Part shown: positions 1 to 12,003 of the stretch, piece after piece | How the letters are laid out: the number at the start of each line of letters is the position of its first letter | How positions within the stretch are numbered: position 1 is the stretch's first letter | DNA from: Paraphysoderma sedebokerense | Taxonomy: Eukaryota; Blastocladiomycota; Physodermatomycetes; Physodermatales; Physodermataceae | Assembly: GCA_025602915.1 (NCBI GenBank) | Contig: JAHLJZ010000130.1 | Span: forward strand, 1-46,370 | DNA length: 46,370 nucleotides | Reading direction: 5' to 3' | Made by a program: the position numbers and the translations under genes | The notes under the pieces: generated by a model | Told to the model about the DNA's origin: nothing | The model's database searches: none | Seen by the model: only the letters and a program-made list of their open reading frames with translations

Positions 1-144
1 GATGCTAAGGATGAAACTGTGAATATGGAGAATACTCTCAAAGATATTCAGAGCAAACTTAGGTCACAACTTCAGAGCAAACTTAGGTCACAACTTCAGA
101 GCAAACTTAGGTCACAACTTCAGAGCAAACTTAGGTCACGATAA
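1..144 (+). CDS. 3' end of a CDS with an 8-residue tandem repeat (partial, cut by window start)
   Basis: Frame 1 is open from the first base to a TAA at 142-144. It begins DAKDETVNMENTLKDI and then repeats the octad QSKLRSQL about four times before ending in Arg. The DNA repeat is 24 bp, so it stays in frame. The repeat is amphipathic and highly charged, as expected for a helix or coiled coil. The product is not recognised because only the C-terminus is inside the window. The stop lies directly before a telomere-like pentamer block, and a further copy of the 24-bp unit lies beyond that block, so the present C-terminus may result from an insertion into the repeat array. Coding status is inferred from the open frame and the frame-preserving repeat only. 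Confidence 0.45.
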   Translation, partial: DAKDETVNMENTLKDIQSKLRSQLQSKLRSQLQSKLRSQLQSKLRSR

Positions 145-212
145 GTTGTCCTAACCTTAACCTAACCTAACCTAACCTAACCTAACCTAACCACAACTTC
201 AGAGCAAACTTA
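47..212. repeat. 24-bp minisatellite, about five copies, interrupted after copy four
   Basis: The unit contains the core CAAACTTAGGTCAC. Four nearly identical copies run head to tail from 47 to about 139. A fifth copy lies at about 192-212, separated by some 50 bp that include the CCTAA block. The first four copies are in frame with the partial CDS. Confidence 0.85.
150..192. repeat. CCTAA/TTAGG pentanucleotide block (telomere-type)
   Basis: About eight units of CCTAA (TTAGG on the minus strand), one of them expanded to CCTTAA. The block sits inside the 24-bp minisatellite. Very short two-unit CCTAA runs recur at about 14014-14026 and 14069-14081. TTAGG is the canonical arthropod telomere repeat and differs from the TTAGGG usual in fungi. 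Whether this is a true telomere unit, an interstitial insertion or a simple microsatellite cannot be told from the window. Confidence 0.7.
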
Positions 213-1800
213 GGTGTATGGTAGTCTTGAAGTCTCGCTTCGCTCATCGTCGGGCATCATCGCTCAGATTGCTTGTGCATTGCTCTGGAAGAACCGAAAC
301 AAATTTTGAGAGTTTATAATCCCCAGTGACAGGAACATGTCGACGTAGATTGGAATGATGGCGATATCAGCCGGGTTTGTAACTTTTGACCTGGAAACAA
401 AATATGAAATAGATGATATTTCGTTTTGGTGATTCTCCGCATTCGGAACGTTCCGTCGTTGCTTTTGAACACTGTTTTCTCTTCTTCAATATACCAAAAC
501 TAAAATAATTAACCCTATCCGACTTATCCTCGAAAGTTCAACATTTCTGATTGACTTCACATATTCCACCCCTGACGGAACTGCACGACATATCCTTGCG
601 CATGCATCGATTCATATGAAAGAACCGAGTAACCTAGTCCCATCACACCAGCTGAGATATTATTAATGTACCATTCTCAAATACAAAAATCCCCCCTAAC
701 CCTTACCTAGTTTATGGCATTACATCAATTGATATTTTTATATTTTATTTGATGATGGAAATTACCGAACGTGAAAAATGAAATATTGAGAAATTTGAGA
801 TACGACTGAAATTTTACTCCTTGACGAAATAACTGAATAGCATCTAGTTCTTAACGAAATATGATATGTCTAAGCTATATCTGACAATAAACTCAGACTA
901 ACTTATTCATGGTTTTGTTATTGTGCTGACGGTTCTGTCGGGGCAGACGCAGGAGGCCGCGAAACTGCCAGAGTTGGCCGACTTCGTCCACAGTGAGGCT
1001 GGTCAGGGTCTTCACGGCAAGAACGGGTGCATTCACACCGACATGCTGCTGACTCAAACCTATCACATGTCAGATGACTAGCAAGGGGGACGACCGCAGA
1101 ACAGAAGGGTGCTGCTGCCGATAGACCACAAATTGCCTTTACACCATCAAAAACCAATTGACAACCTTTCTCGGGATTCCGACAACGGAAGTTACAGAAC
1201 TGTCCGCGTCTAGCGCAATCTTGCTGTAGATCCGGCATAACATCTGTATTCCAATGGCCAATTGGCATACCCCGAAACGCTTGCTGGAAGAATCAATTTC
1301 TGTCAGAGTTGAAAAAATAACGCGAGTTTTGCTCAGTTGGGAAATGGGAACATGAAACATGCCTCTGGGCCGCCGTGACAGTGCCAAAGAAGCAACGGTT
1401 GGCCATTTCGATGATTATTCCAACCTAATGATTTGGTTTAACAATATCGTACCGTATTGCTGATAAATACGATTCACATACCCCCAGCCGCATCCAGACA
1501 GAGATCTCGGTTGAGAGCAGATCTGAAAGAGTCGGACCTAGGGTCCCAGAACCACTTCTGAGCATCAGACCAATTACTAATGATTGAGTTGATATGGCAC
1601 AATAGTTAATATGTGTACGACAGCCGAATCGAAAAAAAAGAAAAACAGCCCGCTGAAAACATACCAACGCCACCACTGTACGCGAGCACCAGGAACAGCT
1701 TTGGCATGAGGAACATCGATGCAGTAATCCACGCCATCAGAACCCTATACCCAAGAAAATCAATACGTCGAATCCTTAGTCGTTCTGGAATCGAGGGAAC
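213..1800. other. no supportable gene; several overlapping ORFs on the minus strand
   Basis: Short minus-strand ORFs at 918-1268, 1139-1387, 1425-1676 and 1606-1812 overlap each other in different frames. The first is Cys-rich, with FCNFRCRNPEKGC, and the last has hydrophobic stretches. They could be fragments of exons of a secreted or membrane gene running leftwards from the candidate start at 2377, but I could not build a consistent spliced frame. The rest is AT-rich with no recognisable element. Confidence 0.3.
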
Positions 1801-1824
1801 TTTAACGCACATGCTTCATGAAAA

Positions 1825-2377
1825 GATAGCCGCCATCATATTTGTTGCGGAAACTTGCAAACATCTGGTGTTCGATTTGGCGGTCCTAAATTTTGCTTCC
1901 ATCATGAGCATCATCAGATTTCAATTCAGTAAATGGCTACAAACCTGGAAATGATGACATGCCCAGAGCTGAAGAATTGCACTTTCGCCGTTTCCCCTCT
2001 ATTGAAAATTCCCAACGAGTTAAATTTACGTAATCGCATCAGCATGTATGGAAATACAAAATTGAAAGCAGACCCCCCAAGCCATATCTAGACATCGACC
2101 GCAGTTTCCTCGTCCTCGCTGCATGGAATTACAATAAGATTTGCTGTGTGGGATAGCGGGGGCGGAAAAACGATGAGTGAGGCGACAATCGTGCATTAAT
2201 AGCATAAACAGTCATGTACCTCTCAGATTCCTTATTCCATGGCCAATTTTTAATGGTAAGACTGGAATTGAAAGAAGATGCGTTCACTAATTCCGTTCGA
2301 ACGCTTTTTGATGGAACAACAGCAACGCTATAGTTTACGAGTGTTAAAGCGATGAATAGACTGACAAGTTGAGTCAT
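1825..2377 (-). CDS. possible small secreted Cys-containing protein (uncertain gene model)
   Basis: A Met at 2377 opens a clear signal peptide, MTQLVSLFIALTLVNYSVAV, followed by an N-glycosylation-prone stretch ending WPWNKESE. A GT donor after that joins in phase to a segment at about 2050-2130 with four Cys, including NCGRCLDMAWGVCF. Two further short exon-like segments keep an open frame to about 1825. No family is recognised. The signal peptide and phase-consistent first splice are seen; the remaining exons are inferred and may be wrong. It is divergent from the secreted gene at 2976, about 600 bp away. Confidence 0.3.
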
Positions 2378-2975
2378 TTCGATTGAACCAAATGTGCGAA
2401 CTCCCAGATACGGGCAAGTACACCGATATTTATATGTGCAAAAATTGTTTGAGCCTAGGCAGTGCACCATTCTTGGACACAGTGGTGCTTGCAACTACCA
2501 ATCATAAATGCTAGCCACGCCAGGGTGCCCGATTTTCACTTTCTATGGTCTTGAATAGTATATCCCTGATTGGCATATCGCTTATCAGGATCCGTTGTAT
2601 CGGCAATTGGCGTAGAATTTGCCTGACTTTGATAAATTTAATTTTATCGATCAAGCCTGCTTATGTCTTTTCCATTATTCTTGGCATTTCTGGAAGCAGA
2701 CTTCAATCCTCTGGGCGATTAGTATTATACGCCTGGCAATCAGGTTCGAGGGCGAATTGGCAAATTGGTCAGGCTCATTATTCAGTCGCAAACATGATGA
2801 CAATAGTCTTCCATGACCTCGGCGATTAAAATTTGCATACGAAGACAAATATGTGCGCCCAATATATCTTGTGCATCTGGTATTTGGACATTTGGATACA
2901 TACGAAGAGGGTCGAGCTTCACACACCGTTGTCAGCTTTCGACGCTTATACGATAACTATCTCCAGTTTTAAGTC

Positions 2976-4093
2976 ATGAAGAATTATATCGTTTGGCTTG
3001 CCCTCTTCGGCATGCTTCTGTCAGTCAGATTCTCAACTTGCCAAGATGCAGATGCCTGTAGTGACGCATACAAGGAATATTTAAAATCAAAGTGTACCCA
3101 GGATTTTGAAGCTGCCTTAGCGAAACTTGATAGCGCTAATTCAGTAAGTGGAATCTTCTGTCCTTCACTGTAAGAACCTGTGCTTTGCCAATTAACATGG
3201 TTGATTCTCAACATAGACAGCGGAGTTTGTTAGTACGGTTAGCACTTTGAACTCTTTGTTGTGTATAGCTCAGGATAATCAAGCATGCTCTACTACCTTG
3301 AATACATCAATGCAAATGGTCATCAGACAGTGTGTTACCCAAATTGCTACTTCCACTCAACCGCAAAAGTTGGGCTCGATTCCTCTCTACAACGCAATCC
3401 GAGCCTACCATTTTCTCGCTACTCAAGAGATTGCCTGTTACCGTCCCAATTCAGATCCGAATACTACTTGTCTGCTTCAGTTGCTGACGCCAATGTACAA
3501 CAGCCCGTCAAAGAATGAGTACCTAGTCAAGCATGTTTTAACCTATTTTGAGGTGCAAGAAGGCCCAGAAGATACGAGGAAAAGATTCTCCAGCATGGAG
3601 TACTTCTTTGGGGAACCAATGAGCGGAAATAAATCCGAATTGGGCTGTACGGAATGCGGCAAGCAGTATGTTAGAAAGGTGAGTAATACCAATTCTCCTG
3701 AATCGGCTTATATGTTCAACCATACTGCTTATTTCTCAGACTAACCTTTTCTGACCTATCACATCACCCGACTAGTGGCTCCGATTCATCCGAAAATCGT
3801 ACCCCGTGTTCTTCAAAAGTATATACAAAACGAAGTTTGTTCAAGCTTCTATTGGAGCCGACATAGAGAGAATTTCGAACGAGGCAGGCAACTATTTCAA
3901 GCGCTTATCATGCTTTAAAGATGTTCAATTAAATGAGGGAAGGGATGAGTTACCTGGTTTTATGGCGATCCCGCAGGAGGAAGATTTTGTGAATACAAAT
4001 GTCACGAATGGTGGCGATGGAGTTGTATTATTCAAAAATGGATTATTTTTGATGGTAGGCTTGATGGCGCTGATGATTTTTGGTGTTCATTAA
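2976..4093 (+). CDS. secreted Cys-patterned protein, probably membrane- or GPI-anchored
   Basis: Three exons (2976-3143, 3217-3678, 3776-4093), both introns in phase 0 with GTAAGT and GTGAGT donors, give 315 residues without a stop. Residues 1-22 are a signal peptide (hydrophobic WLALFGMLLSV, cleavage near STCQ). The body has about ten Cys, spaced in pairs typical of disulfide-bonded fungal secreted proteins (DACSDAYKEYLKSKC, LLCIAQDNQAC, IACYRPNSDPNTTC, LGCTECG). The C-terminus is a hydrophobic tail, LFLMVGLMALMIFGVH, after a small-residue GGDG stretch, consistent with a GPI signal or a single membrane segment. The general layout resembles Cys-rich fungal secreted proteins of unknown function; I do not assign a named family. 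An AATAAA signal follows at about 4110. Confidence 0.8.
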
Positions 4094-4617
4094 TTGCTGA
4101 TGGTTGTAAATAAAATGGCTCGGTGCTTGCATGATAGGAGTAAATCGACTGCACTTGTGATTGCTTAATGCTTATATTCCGCATCTCGCATTACTTGCCC
4201 TTTGTACTTCGTGTCGACATGCTCGTCGAACTCTGAATGTTCATGAATTCGAATAACCAACTCTCCGTTAATGAAATGTCTGTTTTTTTTTTATTATGGA
4301 TTGAATAAAAATGCATATCATACAATCCCTAATTTGATTCGCAGGTTGGAAGAAAGACGTTGGAGGTGAAATTCCGCTTCCGCTGAAATACGTTTGGAGG
4401 ATAGCAATTCATTTCATTCCGTCGGGGCTATTCGTTCTTATAATGGTTTTTCTTTAACTCTTTATTAGAATCTATCCTGCATTCGTGTACATCGCATTTC
4501 TTTGTTTTCTATATTTGTATCTTCCATACACATACTAGTCCCATTGGGCGAATAGCTCTTGGCTTGTCTTGAATATATATGACGGGCAAACGATTCTATA
4601 TATCCCCACAACCTTAC
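4094..4617. other. convergent 3' intergenic region
   Basis: The region lies between the tail ends of two convergent genes. It is AT-rich, contains AATAAA-type signals near 4110 and 4305, and shows no ORF or repeat of note. Confidence 0.5.
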
Positions 4618-7600
4618 CTATGATTTAGAGGAGGATCTCTGGCGGAAATAATAAAACGCATCGTAAACGCACGCAAGGATGGTTACTATTATAAATGAAC
4701 AAATAACAGCTATTATCATAACCATCAAAATCTGCTGATACACGGAACTTCTAAATTGATCTAAATGGAATGGAAGACCTAACGCGAGGACAACCATTGA
4801 GCAGATATGGGATAATGCTTCGAGGTGGTTGAGTCGTTTGTGGGAGTAAGGTTGATATAGAAGGAGGACCTGAAATGACACGAAAAGTAGAGATAAGGTA
4901 AGGATAATTTGTAAACCGGTGTATCTGTGAATATAGTGTTCAAAGAGATATGAGCTTATGGTAGATTTTGCAAATTTACAAACTCCAAAAACACACCGCG
5001 TAAAAAAAGTACTGATCAGAACCATAAATAGTTTTTGTAGAAGCTGGAATACAGTAAAATACTGAAACTTGCTTCTGAGACTATTGTTGTAAGATAGAAT
5101 TCTGTAGCAAAATGTGCTTAATCGTGATGCGCGTGATGGGTTTTTGTGATATTTTTGAGCGTGGTAGCAAATTACCGCAAAATAAAGGGGAACCCCAATA
5201 ACGTAGGCACTAAAACATAAAGAGAAAGAAAGCATTATTTAAGTGATGATATTTTGGATTCAGGATAGAATCATGTAGACCAATACCATGTGGCGATTGC
5301 GGCAATAGGTAAATCTCGCACCCACCATTCCTCGTAGCATCGCAAACTGGTATCCGCATCTATAAAGTGATTACAGTTGCATAAATTTAGGAACCCAAGA
5401 ACATCGTTAACTCGTAAAAGGTATTTTGAACGTACCGAGATAACTATAGCCATCATCTTCGTACGAGCAGTCAAAAAGACTTAACAGAAGAGAATATGTT
5501 AACCATATTAATAAGCCAAACTTTTGACTGAGAGGTGAGAACTTAATGACATACGCAAGTGCCTTACTCGTAATGTGTACAAATGCCACGGCAAGACCAG
5601 AGTTGAAGACTCGAAACATTAATAGCGGTTCAAATACAGGGGATATTGAATTTTTCCTTCTACAATACTGTTCTAAAATTTGGAGTATGTAATCAATGGC
5701 CGGGGCAACAGCCGATAAAGCTAAGATCACAAATGGAATCAAAAGAGAGAGTCTCATTCTTAAACTAAAGTCGAGCTGTTGGTCGGAGACAAAGCATTCT
5801 GGGCTGGTAAGTTCAATGTTGAAATTCAGAAATGAGAGCCGGTTGAGCACTTCATGAAACTCGGCTGGCCAATTTAGACGCATCAGTTGAAGAAGAAGAA
5901 CAGTTTGGATGAAATTAATGAGAATACTAAAAACTTCAAATCTATACAAGAAGAGAAAACTCATAAGTCAAATACTCAAGTATAGTAAAGATTCTAGCAA
6001 ATGCATTACCGAGGGCCTCCTTGAATGACGTATTTAAACACCGCCAAAAATAAGAGACCTGCCGCCAGAGCGCTACCAATGACAACCAAGGAAAATGACA
6101 GATTACTGTTGTCGCATTTCTGGCAGCTATTATTGAACCGGTAATAATTTCGGCTACACTGACCGCATCGTGTACCTTCATATCCTAAGGCACAAGTATT
6201 TTCCGCGTAACCAGGACAAGCGTCCCTCTTCAATTTCCGAGTTAGTTGAGCACGACATGTACGCAACTTCATGAAGCACGAACCGGAAGACAAGGTAAGT
6301 ATGTGTTGTTCTTTTCACTGCGCCAGAAGCCCATTGCTGGGCGAATAGGCTGCCTTCCGTCAGGACTAATTTACAAATTTGTCCGAAATTAGTGAAGAAA
6401 GTTAATCGAGATGATGACATCTCAATCATACCTGCAGACCGCCCCTAAAAGATGGAAATTCATTAAGTACCGTGGGATGCGAAACATTCAGCAATGGGGG
6501 TAAGCAATAACATACCTTCTAAACAAGCGTCACAAATAGGGCCCGTTGTCTTGAAGATAATGTTGAACTTCCCTGTAGTCAAAAAATCGAATGAGAACGC
6601 TGACCCAGGACGAGTCGAAACGAATCATGAATAAACCATTCTTACCTGGCGGGCATGTGAAACTGAAGATAAATGTGCAGAGATTCGATTTCCCTCCATT
6701 TACATCTTGAACCAATAACGTAAAATTGCCAAATGGATAACCACCGCCACTTGAGTTTGAGCTGTAAAATACCGGCGAAACATCAAAACTTTCGCCGGCC
6801 ATAATCGGCTGCATTAAATTGTAGTTTGAACCACGAAATAGGAAACCAACTGGCGGCGCATCGATTAAAGTAAAAGTAAAATTTTTGTCATCTACATCCG
6901 TGACTCCGAATTGTAGTTCATGTGCTACAGTGGAACCTGTAGTGAACTGAGTCGGCAGCTCAATGAACGGATAGTCGCAATTTAATTTGGGAGGGTCGTT
7001 TACTGGTAGAATGGGAAATGAAACCTCCTCCGAAAAACTCAATTTCCCGTCGGTGTAAGTGATTTTGAAGCGCTGCATTGCTGCTAACTGGTCAGCGTAA
7101 TTTAAACGTGGGATAAATAGTAGTTGGAAGGGCGGGTTTCGGATTTCGGATCCTTCGCCAAGCGGTGCAGTATCACTAAACTTTGTTAAGTCCTTCAAAT
7201 CATCTGGACCCATGGAGACGTATAAATCTCCTTGTATTCTTAAGTCACTAATTCTAAGCGACAATATATCTTCTTCATCAACATCGGTAATGTTGAATTC
7301 AAATATCACGGGGTTGTCTTCATGTACCGTCAGGTTGAGAGATATCCTGTTGAAGACCGGTGGATCTTTTGAAAGTAATAAGTCAGCCGCATAAAATGAA
7401 GTGATTGTATTCCGAATCTTACCGTTGACCTTGCGGACGTATATCTTAATTGTGCCATTGTTAACGGAGTCAAGCTGCCCATCATATGCCTTATACAAGA
7501 TGCTCACATAGGGCATTCCGTTTTCATCTTTCACTGGAATGTAATAGGCTGTTGTGATATTAGGAGGTAAAGTGTATGGTACATTGGCCACCGTAACATT

Positions 7601-10600
7601 TTTAGCATCCGAATCAGTCGAATTTTGTACAAACAATACCCCTTTTGTTGGTAAAGAAAGAATACAAATACTAAGCCTGTCTGTATTGTCGGGATCACTG
7701 GCTCGAAACTGCATGATCATAGCTGAGTCTTCGTCCATGAACAGGTCGTCTGAAAACACAACCGGTGGGTCCGGAACCGCAATCATTGTTATATGCACAG
7801 TTTGAATCGGAGAAGCTGGTTTAATATAAATGTTAGGACCCTAAAGTTAATTCAATACAGGAATTTCAGCGGAAAGAAGAATACAAACTGTTGTTTTGAT
7901 TGTCGTTTGCGAATACATGGAAGGAGTCATTCCCAAAATAATTTGACAAAGGTACATAATACATCCGATGTTGTGAATCAATTACTGAAATGGGCGTAGA
8001 GTTGGCATCAATTAAAGATCCCCGAACTGCTGATGTTGAGAATTGGTAAAGCCTTCCATAAAGTGGATTAGATGCAACGAATAACTGGGTTAAATCATCT
8101 TCTGGATCCAAAACACTAATATCCAGTAGTAGGGATGTATCTTCGTCAGTCGAGATTACCAAAGGTTGGACGAGAGGAGCCGAATTTGGCAAGCCAGTCT
8201 GAAATTGAGATAGTGTCGAATTCTCATTGTTTAAATCACCAACATAAACGATAATATTGAAGCGAGTATACAGTGGAAGGCTAACAGTTGTGAATTCACT
8301 GATTTAGAAAATGCGTTAGATTTGTGCAGTCACGGGTATAACGGTTAATGAAATGTCTTCACCATCGCATGGCGGTATGTGATAACCGTATGACGCTTGG
8401 GCAGTTATACGATTGTGATGTAACCAAATCAACAAATTTGACAAGCTGGTTTGAAGCATTTGTGCCAAAGTTTTCGCCTTCTAGGTAGACAGACTGGCAA
8501 AGGAAAGATTAGTTGGAAAGTTATGTACTGAAGTAATCCAGAATGAAATCAAAACTCACAGGGTTCCGAGATACTAGAGAAGAAGGAATGACAATTGATA
8601 TATTTGGCTTCTGATACGAATAGGATGCCGAAGTATTGGTCATCTGGCCCAACACTGTAACTGATACTAGATGCCTGCTGTCGGAGCCTTCGGGCACTCT
8701 GCAGTTGATGTGTGTGTCATTATGTAAAAGGAGATCTGAGCATGGTTTGCTTCCGATGGTAGCAAGGACACCTGCTGTGAAAGCATTGCAAGGAGAAGTC
8801 CCATTGCAAGTTCCGAAGCCGTTACCACTAACGAGAGAACAAAAAGTTAGAGCCAATCGTCATTTAGTGTCCAAACCAGAAGCATACATGATGAAAATCC
8901 AATTGCCTCCTGCTGTCGGTCCGGTAGTGGGCATTATACTAAATACGTTGGGCGGATCGTACGAGATAAACACCCGCTGAGTGCTGTTAGAGACTGGACC
9001 AACAGATACTACAACCAAGTGATTTTTTCCGGCGCCTTAGATGCGTGCGACAACTCAAAGTCAGTTCTGTCCTTGTGTTACTACTCGGTTGCAGTGCGCT
9101 TACCTGGTGGAACGGTACAACGTATTCTAGTTACATCCAGCTGAATTGTATTTAAACAGAGTTTGGACCCAATAGTAACAACAACAGGATCTTGGTTTGG
9201 GACGCCCAATTTGCTTGCATTAATGGTGAGGTTGAATCCGACTGAAAATCAAAACACATTACACACTAAAATCTAAATCATGAATGGGAACGATCATTGA
9301 AATTTACCAGAAGGACCCGTTACCGGAGATATTGACGTGATTGTAGGTGGTTCATAAGAATAGCCATCGATTCTGAGTTTTGGGTTAAAATGGATCAATG
9401 AATTGAAAAGGATCCAGAGATCGAATGGGCCTGCCAAAGAAGAAGTAAACATATCTTGAGCACTTAAGATGGATACTTGTAGCCCACTTAAAACTACTGA
9501 CCTCCAACGCCGAGTGGTATTTGAGCAAACAAGGACCCGCTATTCCACTGCACGTTTGTGCAATTCTTGGATCCGAACGTCACGACGGGAATGACTGAGG
9601 TAAGCGATGATGGGATAGAATCGAATTGTATTTCAATATACTCGTTCACCATGAATACCTTCGGCTGAGAGCTTATGACAGCCTTTACCCCAAGACGTTC
9701 AAATTGAATGGCAAACACACTGTTTTGCGCTACCGAATTTGACGCAGGCGAGTTCAAATTTCCGGATGTAATTCCAACAACGACGAAACCGCCATTCTTT
9801 TGCACGAAAAAGCTGGTCATGTTATCCTGTTTAATAGTAGATATAACGGTGGTTGCTTTAAGATTTAGCGAAGATTCATACTGAGATATCAATATATCGG
9901 TCGCTCCCAATCCTGCCGGCGCAACCGAAGAATTGGTTGTTACAGCAACGGCCAATCCTTCGGGTGCAAGCTGTACACCATAATTCGGGATATCATACGC
10001 AAAATTGATTTCGTATGGAAGCTTAGTGACAGCTATAGCATGTGTTTGATTTCTTTTGTGCAACATGAATTCGTTGGCTTTACCCACCGTTCGGTGGAGA
10101 AAATAAGAAAGGGAGGTGGTCGCATCTTTCGCAACACTTGGGCCAAAACTGATGAAAGGTTGGCCAACGTTATAGCTTCGACGGAAATTTAAATTTTCCA
10201 TGAAGTACTCCTCAATGGTATTTGGAGATGTCCACAAGCAAACGATTGGGATGTCATTGCAGAAAAAGTCTATCGCGAGGACGCGCTTGGTTGTGCTGCT
10301 GATATTTCTGAATAAGCTAGGATTGTCTGGTCTATAAATTGAGTGCATCGATAAATAGAAACCGGAACCGTTATTAGAAGTATCCTTTGTCCCATCATTG
10401 TAGATTCCAATGTAGAGATAGTTGAACGAAATATTCGTGGCTAAGCGGCTGGAAAAAAAAAACACATTAGGCATTATTATAAGATTAATTATAAGAAACA
10501 GAAATAAATACGGGTAGAGTAGTGGTTGAGCGAAAAAGGGGTTTACCGCCACTTCGAAACCGTCTGTGTCTAATTCACGATAAGGCGATGAAGAGTTGAG

Positions 10601-11151
10601 AATATATATATGCATTCTGGGTGTCGATATGCCAGTATATTTTCTTTAATTTGAAAGTCAGTATAACGACGAGAGTCCTCCTCATATTAGTCCAACTTAC
10701 ATTCCATACAGCACAGTGTTGACATCAGGATGCAAAACCAATGCCATAGTGTTGTCCTTCCTAACAATTTCGAATCAAGAACGAATTAGATGCTAGTGCA
10801 CAGACATATTACCCGACTTTTTTCAACTGACCTCCAATGTCTCCAATCTTTTGAACCGACATCGTTCATAAGGGACGAAGAAATTCCACCGGAATGCACA
10901 TGAGTAATGTTCCCACCTTCAAAGTGTTGGAACACATGTAGTTGGGATAGAGTATCGATAACCAGCAGATGTGTGCCGTTGTGTGCCGCTCCCGCAACAT
11001 CTGTTGACGCATCTTGGAGAGCAACAGTAGCATAACTGTTGGGGTAAAATGGATTGGGTACGTTGGAAGCTGACAATATTGCTACAAAATGTGCCAAACA
11101 GACGACAAGTGCCAACAAGGCGACGCAAGAGGACTTTAGAAGAATGCGCAT
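4618..11151 (-). CDS. giant surface protein: propeller-like N-terminus, TIG/IPT domains, cadherin-like repeats, EGF-like module, multi-pass C-terminus
   Basis: The start at 11151 opens a signal peptide (LLKSSCVALLALVVCLAHF). Many short introns separate the exons. In order: a beta-rich, N-glycosylated region (about 11070-9700) with repeated 'NPF...VALQD', 'LVLHPDVNTVLYG' and 'FFVQKNGGFVVVG' strands, propeller-like; TIG/IPT-like units (about 9690-8540, for example PVVTFGSKNCTNVQW and VLATIGSKPCSDLLL); four cadherin-like repeats (8192-6660) each starting DEDxS or HEDNP and linked by NDPP or PDPP; one EGF/ephrin-receptor-like Cys module (about 6240-6110, CGQCSRNYYRFNNSCQKC); then a membrane helix and a C-terminal set of at least seven more helices (5964-4618) with the TRP-like signature LLYQPYSHKRLN. 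Such mosaics occur in protists and zoosporic fungi as putative adhesion receptors or channels. Exon boundaries are only partly resolved, so it could be split into two genes, but strand, spacing and architecture favour one. Confidence 0.75.
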
Positions 11152-12003
11152 TCTATCAGTTCTTATGATAGGTGAATGGAGAAATCAGAAAGCAATATTC
11201 AAATTCAAATTTCAAACACAAAGATCCAATTCAAATTTTGTTTAAGCTGCCGACAGAAGAAATAACGGCATCCCAGATTCTCCCAGATTGCTCATTCAAC
11301 TTTTACGCGATGTGTCTTGGCAATCAACGTTCGACTATAATCAATCTTAATCAATGAATTGTGGTTGAGATTAGTGAGCGCAGAGGTCATGTGGAATATA
11401 GGAATCATACAATTTAATTTCACTATTTTCAGCTCCTTCAATGTCATTAGAAATTCGATTAAATGAAATTGGGGAACCTTTAATCTTCATCATCCTGTGC
11501 ATATGCGTCGGCGCGGGAGATAAATTCACACAGCATTCCCGCCGGACTCGAAACCCTCTCCATGTATACTATACATCTCTTTTATTATCGTCACCCTTTA
11601 CTTTTATCACCCTTATCCTATAGGAATTGCGAATGAAAATGTAACAGTCGAATACCAGAGTTGTGACACTGCAACTAACCTACTGCCTGACTTTGACCTA
11701 CATGGGATAGTACTATTAACATCATGTAAACCTCAACCCGAATATTTAGCTGGTGACGCTTTATTTCAGATACAAGTTAAAATGAGTATTTTGCTGTTTG
11801 TAAAGTGCAAATTGCAAGTGACATGGTTCCGTAAATATTTGTCATAATTTAGTTATATTCATGTGAATTGGTGAATTCAGTGTATAAGCTTAATATATCA
11901 CTTCTGACTGGAATGTTCGCTTTTCGATAAAAATATCTACGGCATGATAGGCTTTGAGAGTAAGGAGGAGGAGCGAATATTAAAGGGCTAGATATGTGCT
12001 AGC
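11152..12003. other. intergenic region upstream of the giant surface gene
   Basis: AT-rich sequence between two minus-strand genes. It presumably holds the promoter of the giant surface gene near 11160-11350 and the 3' end of the multi-pass gene. Weak plus-strand ORFs here are low-complexity and show no domain. Confidence 0.5.

Noticed and set aside
150-192. Arthropod origin suggested by TTAGG
   Set aside because: The window has HIS6, a fungal-type COA1 and an MGR3-like gene with short introns; animals lack histidine synthesis. Contamination by insect DNA would not give these genes on one contig.
1-212. CRISPR-like array at the left end
   Set aside because: The 24-bp units are directly adjacent without unique spacers and are in frame with an ORF.
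1613-1954. Plus-strand ORF of 113 codons
   Set aside because: No domain, no signal peptide, and it overlaps hydrophobic minus-strand frames; coding cannot be supported on either strand here.
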